DNA of 64,000 nucleotides from Pseudophaeomoniella oleicola. Lineage: Eukaryota > Ascomycota > Eurotiomycetes > Phaeomoniellales > Phaeomoniellaceae. The notes beneath the pieces are model-generated. The model had not been told where the DNA came from. It saw only the letters and a list, made by a program, of their open reading frames with translations, and made no database searches. Made by a program: the position numbers and the translations under genes. Shown here one piece after another: positions 20,761 to 31,330 of this stretch (position 1 is the stretch's first letter; the number at the start of each line of letters is the position of its first letter). Location of the stretch: the NCBI GenBank assembly GCA_003868215.1, contig QWDQ01000014.1:186001-250000 (forward strand), read 5' to 3'.

Positions 20761-21873
20761 TTCTCTATGTACATGGATATAGTAGAGTACAGCATCTCAG
20801 GCTACGTAGTACGTAGTAATAGTCGCAGTAACGAATGCCCGTTCAACTTCCTTACTATAATTAAGTAAGTATTATCAACTTAGTATCTTTTTTAAGGCAT
20901 CTTTTCCTATCGCGTAGAATGCCGCGTCGGTGAGTTTCCCGCTTAAGACCAATCTGCCGGTCAACAGTCTTGTCCCTCGGGCCACGAAGAGGTATCGAGA
21001 AAAACAATGGTCATTGAGAAGAAATTGTTTAGCAGTGCAACTGCAACTAGGTCCCCCCAATGTTTCCTAGAATCACACCAAATGCAGTAGTCCCAGTATA
21101 CACAAGTACCATCGAGATCAGCGCCCAAGCATTCCCTCTTTCTTTCTCGTCCCTTTCCCTTCTTGTCTTTGCTAACGGCAAGAGCCGACCGCGTCAGAAC
21201 TCTGTCTGGCCCATATATTTTGGCGCAAGTGATTTTCAACCATTAGCCGATTGTTCTAATCAGATCGTTTAATGAAATTTCGACCTCTTCTATAGACTCT
21301 ATCTGTGGATGACTGCTTGCCCCCAAAGCCGCTACAACCCCATCGAGCTCCCCCCATCGGACTCGTTCTCATCCAGGGAACCTGCTCATTCTCGTGTCTC
21401 GATCTAGTCGCTCGCCTGTATGCCCCAAATACCGTGCTAACAGACTTAGACCCGGCGAGTTTCTGCACCTTGCAAGACCATCAACTTCTTCACTGGTACG
21501 GTGACATGATGATCAAGCATCTTCAGCAAATTGATCTCTCCTTCGGATCTGACTCGTTCCAATCTACTGCACTGTGATGTCAGAGCATGAGTTGGTATGC
21601 CGCGCCAACTCTGCCTTCACCAAACGTTCGAAACGATGGATCCTTGTCAAAACATTAAAACTGGTATTGCGACCAGAGCGAGACCGCCGTACGTTATGGC
21701 ATTTAGTCTGTTAGGAAGCAGCCCTGGGATGTCGCTCACCCATCGTTGGTATTCATCGAATGGCACAAGAAGGCCGCGAGGAATACCGTCCAGTCATCGT
21801 AGAGAGGCTGCAGGCGACGCTGAGTGTTTGCACCACGTGTCAGCCCAGACTCTCGATACCCAATGATGTAGCG

Positions 21874-22092
21874 CTAATCCTTACGGCGAGAGATCACGAT
21901 AGTTCTCCGGCGATAGAAAATTGATAGCACTGTCGCCCCAATCACGGTGATGAACCCCATAATTGTATGAACCACTCCTTGCTCGTACTGTATCGTGTAA
22001 TGTGGACTATAGAAGTGAATCTGCTGCGAGGTGTACTTGTAGTGGTCGATCGAGGTCTGTCGATTAAGCGCTGCGTGTTCCTCAACCTCCAT
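21874..22092 (-). CDS. Candidate small membrane protein, unsupported
   Basis: A 72-codon frame starts with ATG only 20 nt after the bZIP stop codon. It has a polar N-terminal half, one hydrophobic segment (TIMGFITVIGATVLSIF, about 43-59) and a strongly basic end (YRRRTIVISRRKD), the pattern of a single-pass membrane protein with a positive cytosolic tail. I recognise no family. It could be a chance frame in the 3' flank of the bZIP gene. Confidence 0.18.
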   Translation of the reverse strand: MEVEEHAALNRQTSIDHYKYTSQQIHFYSPHYTIQYEQGVVHTIMGFITVIGATVLSIFYRRRTIVISRRKD

Positions 22093-22111
22093 GGAAAATG
22101 AGTGTCCGTTT

Positions 22112-22962
22112 TCAGCTTGTCACAATTGTAAGTATGTTACTGTCATTCCAGGTGGAAGGCTCGTACGATGGGGCGTGATGCTGCTGATGCTGAACGTGGC
22201 CATGATATATCATGCCAGATGAGGCGTGCATCATATGATGGTTACGTCCGTGGGGATCAAGGAGCGTACTCTGTATGGTCTGCTGCATTCTGTCTTCCTT
22301 CAGGTCTCTATCAGATATGAACAGGTCGAAATATTCATACCCTCGCGATGCGAACTCGTCGCAGTTGGAAGACTCGGGAGTCAACATATATGGATGCCAG
22401 GAACCATTTATAGGCATGGTAGCAGCTGCATTGACGTGCTGCTCCGATCCGAGACCGGCGGAAGCCTGTGACATTGGCGAATATGACCTCTGTTGGACTA
22501 TCATATCATGCTGAACTGCTGGTCATTCCAGTCAGTAAAGGAGAAGGGCTGTGTCATGACTGTAGGCCACGTACGCGTATGAGATGATATCCCATCAGTC
22601 GACGCAGAGAAGTTGGCCGTGTCTGAATATCGAAGCTGGTGGTGCAAAGACGTGAGTTGCTGCTTCAAACGTTCAATCTCAGCTTCCAGGACCGCATTAT
22701 GCTGTAGTGCTTCGTCAAGTTGCTCTTTCTTTCCTGTAAGCTCTGCGACCTGTCGTTCAAGTGTTTCGATATGCTCGCGGTTTCGCTGCCGGATGGTACG
22801 CTGAGCTTCTCTGTCGTTGGCTCTTTTCCGTTCCAGTTGAGCCGGTGTTAACATGCTGACACTCCTGGTTCCCGCTCGTGATTCTCGCTTCCGGCGGCCG
22901 CCGCCGCTATCTTGACTGGCCTGTCTTTGCGAGGCCCGGTGCTTCTCGCTGTCCATAGGCAT
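22112..22962 (-). CDS. bZIP transcription factor
   Basis: Two exons, 22962-22575 and 22515-22112, joined across a 59-nt intron (donor GTACGT, branch-like CTGAC, acceptor CAGCAG), giving 263 residues. The basic region ERKRANDREAQRTIRQR (about 44-60) is followed by a leucine zipper with heptad positions L68, L75, L82, N89, I96 and L103. This basic region is typical of a mould-specific bZIP group that often carries a C-terminal regulatory domain. Here the C-terminal half is only about 130 residues, rich in His, Ser and Met. If the intron is retained, translation stops in the intron after 153 residues, leaving the DNA-binding part alone. The gene is isolated in gene-poor DNA, and its targets are unknown. 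Confidence 0.85.
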
Positions 22963-23310
22963 CTTCCTCTACGGTTGAGAGCCCACAGGAAGGTTGTATC
23001 CTCTGGAGCAAGAGCAGTTTCACGATGAGCTCTTGCTAAGGTAAGTGGGATATGGGGACTCTAGGTTGTTTGCGAGCCCCAACTGTGACGCAAGTCTCAG
23101 TCCAATAACGGTGGGGTCGAGTAAGAGCGTAACAGAATCTAAGGGGAAGAGAGAGTTCCACCCGGCTTGGAAATAGTAGAATCTTTAGACTGGAGCGAAG
23201 AGAAAGATTTGACTCAACTGGGGACAGACTCTCAGAGATTTGCAATGGAGATTTCCAGTTCCCTGTAGCGCTGAATAAAGCTGGGTATAAATATTAATGC
23301 TGTAGAGCTC

Positions 23311-23328
23311 TACTCCGTACTACGTAGA
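23311..23328. repeat. Compound palindromic motif TACTCCGTA/TACGTAG
   Basis: TACTCCGTACTACGTAG joins two motif types found elsewhere in the window. A mirrored arrangement, ACTACGTAGTACTCCGTACG, lies at 27321-27340. Confidence 0.5.
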
Positions 23329-23907
23329 GGATCTAGCCAACCCACGGCGCTGGCCTCCCGTCCGTGCAACAACAGGGTCTAAAATCCGTGTTGGAGCAGA
23401 TCAAGCTCACAGATAGAGTTCTGAACCCGAGTTCTTCGCCGGCGGAACCGATACTGCCAGCACGAACCCTCCGAAAGCTGTCCTAGAGGAGAAGACCGTC
23501 TCTCTAGCATGGTGAACACCATGGCAGGGCGCAGATATGAAGATGTATGGCTTGGTGTCAGCACAAGACCGAACCTTAAACCGGGTGACATTCTCGACTA
23601 AAGCTGACTTGTCGAACTGGGTCTTGGACTGCACAGCGCGCCTTGGTGCTGGACTGGAATTTTGACCGGGGCCCTCTATTGTGAACCTCCTTGACTTTTT
23701 ACTTTTAGGCGCAAGTTTTGCCGCAAAGTGGGCTACGGCAATGTGGATAAGAAAGGATGGTGGATTCTGAACGAAATGGAATAGTTGTCGATCCAGCCTG
23801 CCGGCCTTTAGCCAGGGTTTCCGCGAGGTAGACCCCCCCAACTTTACCTGGCGACTGGTGTGTTAACCTGGTGTGACTGGGTAGGTACCTATCTGGGCAG
23901 GTACATA

Positions 23908-23928
23908 GTACCCTGCTCGCCTGGTAGG
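23908..23928 (+). repeat. 21-bp exact repeat, copy 2
   Basis: Identical to 17061-17081 over 21 bases and in the same orientation, with unrelated flanks. Confidence 0.6.
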
Positions 23929-26900
23929 AGTTGTCAGGCGGTAACGGTCGTGTTATGTTTGTTGTTATTATCGTCGCCTCTGTTGTGTTTACACCATCGA
24001 ACATACTATAGCCGACTGGCTCATAGTCACTTTCGAAGTTGTTGTGTCCAACATTCATGTCGGGTTGGCTTTTGCCAGCAAAAGTGTCGCCGCTGCCGCG
24101 CAGAGCATCAATCAGCCTTAGACAACTGCTCGACTTGCACACCGACTTACTCTCGCTCGCCGCACATACCCGTCCCGAACGTATACTTCCCCTACACGGC
24201 TGGAATGGCAGGGGGGCCAGGACCGTTCCATTTGAAGAGGTGCATAATGCTGCCTGCCAGTACTAGACCCCCCCTGCAGAACCTTCTCCTCTGCACTCTG
24301 CACTAGAATATCTCATTCCTACACCTTGCGAGTGACACCTTGGTCTTCTGCTGTTGCATCACGGTGGAGTCGAAATCCACGGTAGTTCTGTGCCCTTTCT
24401 GTCGCATGGGTTGTGTGCGAACAACCCATATTCGGACGATGCCCGCCAATGAGCCGGTGTGGGCTTCGTTCTTCCAGTCGTTGTTGTCGTTGTTGTCGTT
24501 CTTGACATGGCACTTTAAAATATACAAGGGACATTTGCACGATGATGCAGACTAGCCTAGACGAGTTGCAACATGGGATAGGCGCATGGCTACCTAACGT
24601 TCTGCTTCCGGCGGCATACCTTAGATTGCGGTGACCACTCGAACATCACTCACTGGCATCTCGAGAAGAGAGGGATCTAGACCCAGCCCCGTTTACGCCG
24701 AGATCATCTCTACATAGTACTCAGAGTGACAGCAATGACTGTACATAGGAAATGCAGACGACAGGTGGACCGCACTAACCTTATCATATCATCCACGCGA
24801 AATTTGAGAATAAAGATCCAATACCGTCGCCGGGTGTAACCAAGGTAAATGAGAGGCATTGAGGCTGCTATGGTCTGTGTAATGCACGGGTACCATCCCG
24901 GTCCAATGAACGAGTCTCTGTCATTGCATCATGTATAGCGCCACACCCACGGTCGTCGACCGTTCAGCCAGTGAGCCAGGACGGTCTGCACCTTTCTATT
25001 CGCCTTGCCTTTAGGTTTGGGGAATTTGTATGGTTGCACAGACCTTGTCGTACAAGCAGTCTATTGCTTGGACGGAATAGAATCCGGCCTCCCTTCGATA
25101 CCAGAGACATGGTCTCGTCGCCTCTGGAGCTGTGGGACATGGTAAGGTATGACACAGATCTCTGAAAGAGGAATTATTGTCCTTCGATCCGAGATAACTC
25201 AAGCTGGGCAGCATACTCTGTGCAGCCTTGTCAATCCTTCGAAACCGGTGTCCGGTACTGGCATTCCATTGCACTAAGCCTTCCAATCTCCTTCCAGCTC
25301 CTGCGACGACATGCATTTGCTCGTAGCAGTAGCGCTAGTGTCTCGCCAGATATGCTGATGACTTCCAAGCCACCAAAGCTGACGATAAGGCGGTCTAGAT
25401 GAGAAGGTCACGAGCAAATTCACCCATCGCCGACAGATTGACTCAAAAATCCGAGGGATGAGCATGACGTGCCGACTTCTATCTTCATGCGCCGCCCACG
25501 TTGCATATAGTTGTCGCACCTATAGGAGACGGCTCGCTCGCCCTGACCCTAACGTGTTAGAGATCGCTATATCTCGGAGCTGCAAGGTTGTTTCGCCGAG
25601 GCAGCATCGAGCCGCATTCTTTGACGTCGTGTTCTTCGGTATTGACTGTAGATACAAGTGGCGCAGTCTACAAATCAATTGCCAGGCACTCTCCGAGTAA
25701 AGGTTAGGCCGACATTTAACCCTCGTATCAGCCTCCTAAGTCAGCATCCCCTCGTGCGAAAGCTTCCATCTGCAGCTTGTCTCCTAACACGACAGGGATC
25801 CAGATTTAAGCATACTACCAACTCAACAACGCAAATTCTCCATGGCTTTCATCTTCTCAAAGCTGAAACTCCTGCCGTCATTTAGTCATTAGCTGCGGAT
25901 GGATAGCTCAAAAATGCCTCCTCTGTATAGATATTGATGGTAGCCATTATCTCGGCCACTTTCCGCAGGCTTCTTTACTTACTACGACCTTACTATAGGT
26001 ATCTAGGTAGGGGATTGATGACGAACGTTTGATCAATCTCGAAGGACGTTGCGCCGGTCCTCTTCCTAGACAGAATTAGATGTAGTTTCCCTTCTTCTTC
26101 ATTTCCTCAGCAGTTAATTCATTCTCATGCAACCAAATACCGGACTGCTATATTTCTCCGATGCAAGACCCTCGCTACCGAATAACAAATTGCAACCAGG
26201 CACAAGATTAAACAACACTACTTCACCACCCAGCAGCTCCACAAGAAGCAGTACAAATATGGAGGACTAATGTATTACAGATATGAACGCAGTCTGTACA
26301 AACGGCGAGGGTCTCCATTCCACCGGAGAAAGCAAGGTAAGTGAATATCTGTTTGGTTTTAGAGCATTCCTTCACTGGCCTCTCACCGTCAATGCAGGTA
26401 CAACCTGGACGTCAGGCAGCCGGCTCTGTTCAATCTACAAGAGTATCAAATGGCACCAGAGGTGTATCATAGATTGCCGGATAACGATAGTGTCCAGCTC
26501 GGTATCCTTGCTTTACAGCGGGGCCGTGGTATCAGCTAATAGGGTGTTTTCCGGGGACATTTCGGACATATGAACGCTTTTCAACAGACCGCCGCCAGTG
26601 ACTTCTTTGCTTCTCCTGGCGATATGCTAGATTGAAAAGAGCAATCTGCCTGAGAAAAGTATCTCAGGTTGTCAGGTTCCACATGGATGAGATCAGTATG
26701 TGTTGCATGGCGTAGTAACCTCTTGAACCTGGTGATTTTACGCGGTGCTTTTGGTCCTGATGCACGGACTATATGTGTACTACAAACCATGTACCTAGTC
26801 TGCCGGTCCGGACAGCAGACCCCGGCAACTATTCTCACGCCATCAGTAGGCTTGTCGACCTATTGTACACCTATTGTACGATCAGATAAGGTCGCGAAGT

Positions 26901-27320
26901 CTAATCACCGTAGAACACCTGTTCGAGCAAGGCAATACATAGCGACAGATCAGTGAGCGGAGTCGATGTACGTAGTACAGTCACCCATTTGATTAGCGAC
27001 AAGGAGCAAGTCGAGCCTCTTGTCCCGAGACTCTGGTACCACTGAACCGCAAGCTTGGGGCTATTACCACATGGGAGCCATCAATACCCACAGCGGCAAT
27101 CGGGCGAGCGACGGCGCAAAAGGCGTTTCTCCTTTTCGTATTATCACTGCCCTAGTGTGCAAAGCAAGGATTCCACCAATTTGACATGGTGTATCGTCTC
27201 TTCTGCGCACAATCGACTCCATCGGATCCTCCCATCAGCCGTGTTGGTAAAAATCGATGGCATTTTGGTTTGTTGGGACCAGCCGGACCAGCCGCCAGGC
27301 GCTAACACTGCGGCATCGAT

Positions 27321-27341
27321 ACTACGTAGTACTCCGTACGG
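27321..27341. repeat. Compound palindromic motif TACGTAG/TACTCCGTA
   Basis: ACTACGTAGTACTCCGTACG carries the same two elements as 23311-23328 in mirrored order, about 4 kb away. Confidence 0.5.
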
Positions 27342-28182
27342 CGTTTGTAGTTGCATCCAGCATCATCTAACCATATATAGAGTAGACTTGGTCCCTTGTG
27401 TGTGATTTTTTTTTCTTCTTTCCCCGTGCCCTCGGACAAACCATTTCTCCGTCAGAACTGTTCGGCATTCCGTGCAGAAGGCGAGTCGATGTCTCTTTTC
27501 TCTCTTTTAGTCGCCAACAGACCACAAGATTATGAAAACAGGTTCGGCCATCCGACGCTCACTTCTTTTCGCTCTAATTTCCTTTTCATTTGTCTTCTTT
27601 ACAACGGGTCTTTTGGGCTATCAAAGGCTTGACAGGGCCACAGAGTGGCTGCAACCACGACCGACAGAGGCTGTACCGAGACTCAGATGGTGCGGTCAAC
27701 AAACGTTGTCTAAATGAGCAACCTCAACAGGCAGGATGTATCATCATGTGTTATAGGCATAGCAATCTCTTGAACATTTGCCTGTGTGATGAACCCTCTA
27801 TGTCGTTTCCAGCAGTTGCTGCAGCTTTTGATTTTGGATTGGTTGCTTACTCTTGTCTTCTCGCTTGCAAGACCAAAGAAGAATATGCCATTGCTGCAAT
27901 CATATTCAATCCTGGAACACAGCGAACTTACTAGATTTTTGGACATGATACCAGACTGGTGCATACAAAACTCTATTCCGGGTTTCTACATTGGGTGTTT
28001 TGCCAGAATGCTGTTTTCCGACGGCGTACATGCATTAACATGAACGCTCAATATAGAAGTATTGAAAGAGGGGATTACTCCTTTCCTTCGAATGCAGCAT
28101 CTCCCTGGAGGTGCTAACAGTGAGAACATATCCACGAAATGGAACACGTCTCATTCCAATCAAGGTAAACGACGAACTCAAT

Positions 28183-28190
28183 TATAAATA
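28183..28190 (+). promoter_or_regulatory. TATA-box-like element before an orphan frame
   Basis: TATAAATA lies about 24 nt after a CCAAT box (28156-28160) and is followed by a pyrimidine-rich stretch (28201-28232), the usual order of a fungal core promoter. No recognised gene follows, only the candidate frame from 28357. Confidence 0.3.
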
Positions 28191-28356
28191 GCTTCGCCCT
28201 TCGTCCACATTCTTTCCCTCCTTTCTGTCTTCCTTGGAGGATTTGGGCCCTGTCGTTTTTCAGAATATATCTCCTCGGAAGCCATCACCACTGAAGAGTT
28301 CACATGAGCAGGAGCACCTCCCAGTAGCAGCTGCTCACCATGCTGCAGCTGCCACG

Positions 28357-28785
28357 ATGCTCATCACTCATCCCTCTGTCTTTTGCCCACTTTGGCGCAC
28401 ATCCTGCGCCACCTTAAACTTCCAAACGACCACAATCCATGGCCTCTGCTTGGCGTGCAAATCTACACTAGATGTAAATCAGACCTCCGGCCATGCGCAT
28501 TTGGAGGTGCACCTATGCAATTGTCCAAATAGGCATGTGTCTCGTCTTCCAACCCGACCCAGCGCGCTTGTAGCGCTTTTGGGAACAGCAAAAGCTCAAT
28601 TTGACGGCGCAAGAATGAAGCTCAAAAATATGCAGCCGGAGCAGCTGGGCAGGTCTCATCCTCAAAGGGCCATAACAGGGCAGTGGACGGGCCGTCTTCT
28701 GCCGTCAGTCCGTATTCATGTCGATGGGGTTGGTCTGACATTCCTCCCCGTTCCCTTCCTAGAGCAACTGCAAGAAGCCTACTGA
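28357..28785 (+). CDS. Candidate Cys-containing small protein, unsupported
   Basis: A 142-codon frame beginning with ATG about 170 nt after a TATAAATA box. The first half contains a CPLWRTSC pair, an HGLCLACKS pair and a CNC pair, a spacing that could bind a metal, and the second half is basic. Two shorter ATG frames precede it in the presumed leader, which argues against efficient translation. I recognise no family. The frame is also open upstream without an ATG, so an upstream exon is possible. Chance cannot be excluded. Confidence 0.2.
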   Translation: MLITHPSVFCPLWRTSCATLNFQTTTIHGLCLACKSTLDVNQTSGHAHLEVHLCNCPNRHVSRLPTRPSALVALLGTAKAQFDGARMKLKNMQPEQLGRSHPQRAITGQWTGRLLPSVRIHVDGVGLTFLPVPFLEQLQEAY

Positions 28786-29252
28786 TGTCGCCCTTAGAAT
28801 GAGTTTCCAGGGGGTTTGCGGCGAGAATTCGGTTGGTTCTAAATACACTTAACATCAAACACCAATTGGACATACTATGTACAGCAAGGCGAAATAGACA
28901 TGATTCGGCCGGTGAAGTTTCCCGACCTTGTGTTGTAGACCAAAGTACATGTGCGCTTTGACATTCGAGGCCAGCGATCATTTGCCTGTCTCTTACATGT
29001 TCTCGGCATATGCTTACAGCTGGGACCTACGTCTTCAGCTCCAAGATTTTAAACCCTATTAGATAGCTAGGTTGCACTCAATTTACGGTCTGCGTTGCGT
29101 TGGCGCGGGGAAATGGATGAACAGCGCGGCTCGTCGGATCAGTCGGTACTTTAAATTTGTTCCACGCCTTCGCACGGTAGCTGACTCCTCTAGCACCGGG
29201 TCGATCAATACCTGACGTGGTCAACGACATCCGATCATGTTCCTTGATCTGC

Positions 29253-29276
29253 AAATCTACAAATCTACAAATCTAC
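29253..29276 (+). repeat. AAATCTAC minisatellite, three units
   Basis: Three perfect tandem 8-bp units. A second array of the same unit lies at 36846-36861. Confidence 0.7.
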
Positions 29277-30821
29277 AATATACGCAGTATCTCTTTCAAG
29301 CGCTTCACGCGCAGTTCCCCAGGAAAGTCAAATGAGCCACCTTATCCTCCAGGATCCTTAACATCCATCAGCTGATATGTCTTCACCCTCTCTACCGTTC
29401 AGCACGTAGTGCATGTACAGTAGGTATGTAAGCGAAGCGTCCCAAGACGCGAGTGAACTCTAAAAAATCGGGAGAATTTCTGGCTCAACAAGGAAGAAGA
29501 ACAAGAAGAAGTGTGCGCCAAATGCAACCCCCTCCCTCTTCCGGTCAGCAGTATCATGCACCTCACTCTACCTGCATTCTGCGTACGTTGGGCGTTGCAT
29601 AAGTGTACGACAGGTTCTTTAGACGATCCAGCATCACGGCCGGACAAAGTAACCCATTCGCCTTGTGCTTTATACTCCCCTCGCGGCTCGGGGTTCAAGA
29701 TCGGGCAGCAATGCTGCAATCCACTCCCACGTACCGAGATACTACTGTATGTGATCACACCAAACACAAAGACAAATTCTGCCAAGAGAGACAGGGTACT
29801 AAAACCCAGCAGCACCGTCGACAGCTCACATCCTCCTATCGTACCTATCCTATCTACTTACATATCTTGCCACTCTGCAGTACAGGGCCGCACTCTTGAT
29901 TTCACGAAATATCCCCGATTTCTGCCTAGCCTCTGGGGCACAAACCGTGGGGGCCAGACCAGGGTTACCCAATTATTGGAATAGGGAACCTATTGAGCAG
30001 ATGCCAAAAGACGACAATCAATAATGGGGGCTCCACTCGGATCTATGGTACTCTACACGCAGCGGGCATATGCATCATTGCATGTTACACCCAATCAGGA
30101 CTGCAGTACGGCCAAGAAGATGAACCTGTCTACCTTGGACTGCGTGGGATTTCCGTAGATAAGGCCGAGGATTCCCAGCATCGAAATTCTTAGCATCTAC
30201 CAGCGTCCGGGACACACCCTAAAGGAAGAGGATCCCTGTTCTTGTTTTCTCTGTTGATTTTATGATGTTGGGCCAATTTAATCCCAGGAATCATTTTTTG
30301 ACGTAGGGGTTATATACCGTAGTAGCTGGGTAGTTGGTCTACGTTTGAGTATACTGAACTCCCCAGGAACCAACACGGTCCACTTCCCGAGAGCGACCCC
30401 CCTTCCCCTCCTCTCCCGACCTTTCTGTTCGGGCAGGAATCACTTGACTCCCGCCTTTCCCCCTTTCCTGAGTCTCCTCGATGCAATAACCCCCACGACC
30501 GAACAGCAACCTCCTATGTACCCTACTTAATTAGGTACTTACGTGGTGGTACCTCTTGAAGGAAGAACTTATACTCCCCAAGACAAGCACCACGGATGCT
30601 AACTAGCCATCCATCTAACCAACCAACTAACCAACCAATCAGCCAATCTTTCATCTCCAACCTCGTCTCAAGTTACTCACCGGAAAGAAGAGCGAGGGCT
30701 ACATAACGTAAGAAAGGAGAGGACAGGTCAGGAAAAGGAAAAGGAATAGTAGTAGATACCTTACCTAGATCGATGATACTCCTTGTTTCCGGTCAGGTAA
30801 CTACATCTTATAAGAAGAAGA

Positions 30822-31122
30822 AGAAGAAGAAGAAGAACGTATACAAAGGAAAACGTGTCGCTCTGTGTGTGTGTGTGTGTGTGTGGTTTGGTACCTATAG
30901 GTTAGGTACCTAGGTGATTTCCCTTAGTAGGTTGTTTGATTATTGATTTGGTTTACTGGGCCTTGTCAAACGTTGAGTTTGGGTTTTGGGTGTAGGTAGG
31001 AAAAGAGGGTATCTATCTATCTACCTAGGTAGGTAGGTAACCTGGGTATGATGGATCGAAAGGACGGGGGGCGAGAGGGGGGAGGTAGGAAAGGGGAAAG
31101 GGAGAGAGAGAGAGAGAGAGAG
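30822..31122. repeat. Cluster of simple repeats near the GWT1 3' end
   Basis: Within 300 bases lie a GAA trinucleotide run, a GT run of about 22 bases, a TACCTAGGTAGGTAGGTA stretch and a GA run of about 22 bases. These are ordinary slippage-prone repeats downstream of GWT1. Confidence 0.75.
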
Positions 31123-31330
31123 ATGGTGATTAAGGATGTTGTTGATGTTTTGTTTTGTTTTGCTGAGAGGTTACGTAGCTAGGGTAGGTAGGTATACAGC
31201 TTTGAAGTATCTGATCCATGATACTCTTGTTGTTCTTGTTCTACACTTCCAAAAGCCAGACCCTTTTGGTTTCCCTGTGTATGTGTGGGTGTGTTTGTAC
31301 ATAGTATACAAAAAGAGAAAAGTAATCAAT

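Larger units (their letters stand above)
15043..21873. other. Gene-poor region, no gene recognised
   Basis: Nearly 7 kb with only short, mutually overlapping frames on both strands (the longest, 170 codons at 16671-17183, is Arg/Ser-rich without a recognisable motif). It contains GTAG tetranucleotide runs near 15505-15520, a copy of a 21-bp repeat (17061-17081), palindromes built on TACGTA (17851-17873, 18418-18428, 20801-20819) and a CA/CT microsatellite (20731-20756). No transposase, terminal repeat or RNA gene could be recognised. Confidence 0.45.
22963..28356. other. Gene-poor region upstream of the bZIP gene
   Basis: No gene recognised in over 5 kb. It holds the second copy of the 21-bp repeat, palindromic motifs combining TACTCCGTA and TACGTAG (23311-23328 and 27321-27341), a GTACGTAGTAC element near 26968, and short scattered frames. 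Near 28156-28232 there is a promoter-like arrangement with CCAAT, TATAAATA and a pyrimidine run. Confidence 0.45.
28786..31330. other. Gene-poor region with minisatellite and microsatellites
   Basis: No gene recognised. It contains three tandem copies of AAATCTAC (29253-29276), a GAA repeat (30822-30838), a GT repeat (30863-30884), mixed ATCT/TAGG tetranucleotides (31010-31040) and a GA repeat (31101-31122). The last 500 bases are the 3' flank of GWT1. Confidence 0.5.

Noticed and set aside
28234-28356. Upstream extension of the candidate frame at 28357
   Set aside because: It has no ATG in frame and would need an unseen exon.
30822-31122. Simple-repeat cluster as a possible regulatory or CRISPR-like array
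   Set aside because: Plain di-, tri- and tetranucleotide runs without spacers.
15043-31330. Secondary-metabolite cluster around the bZIP gene
   Set aside because: No synthase, tailoring enzyme or transporter is visible anywhere in this interval.
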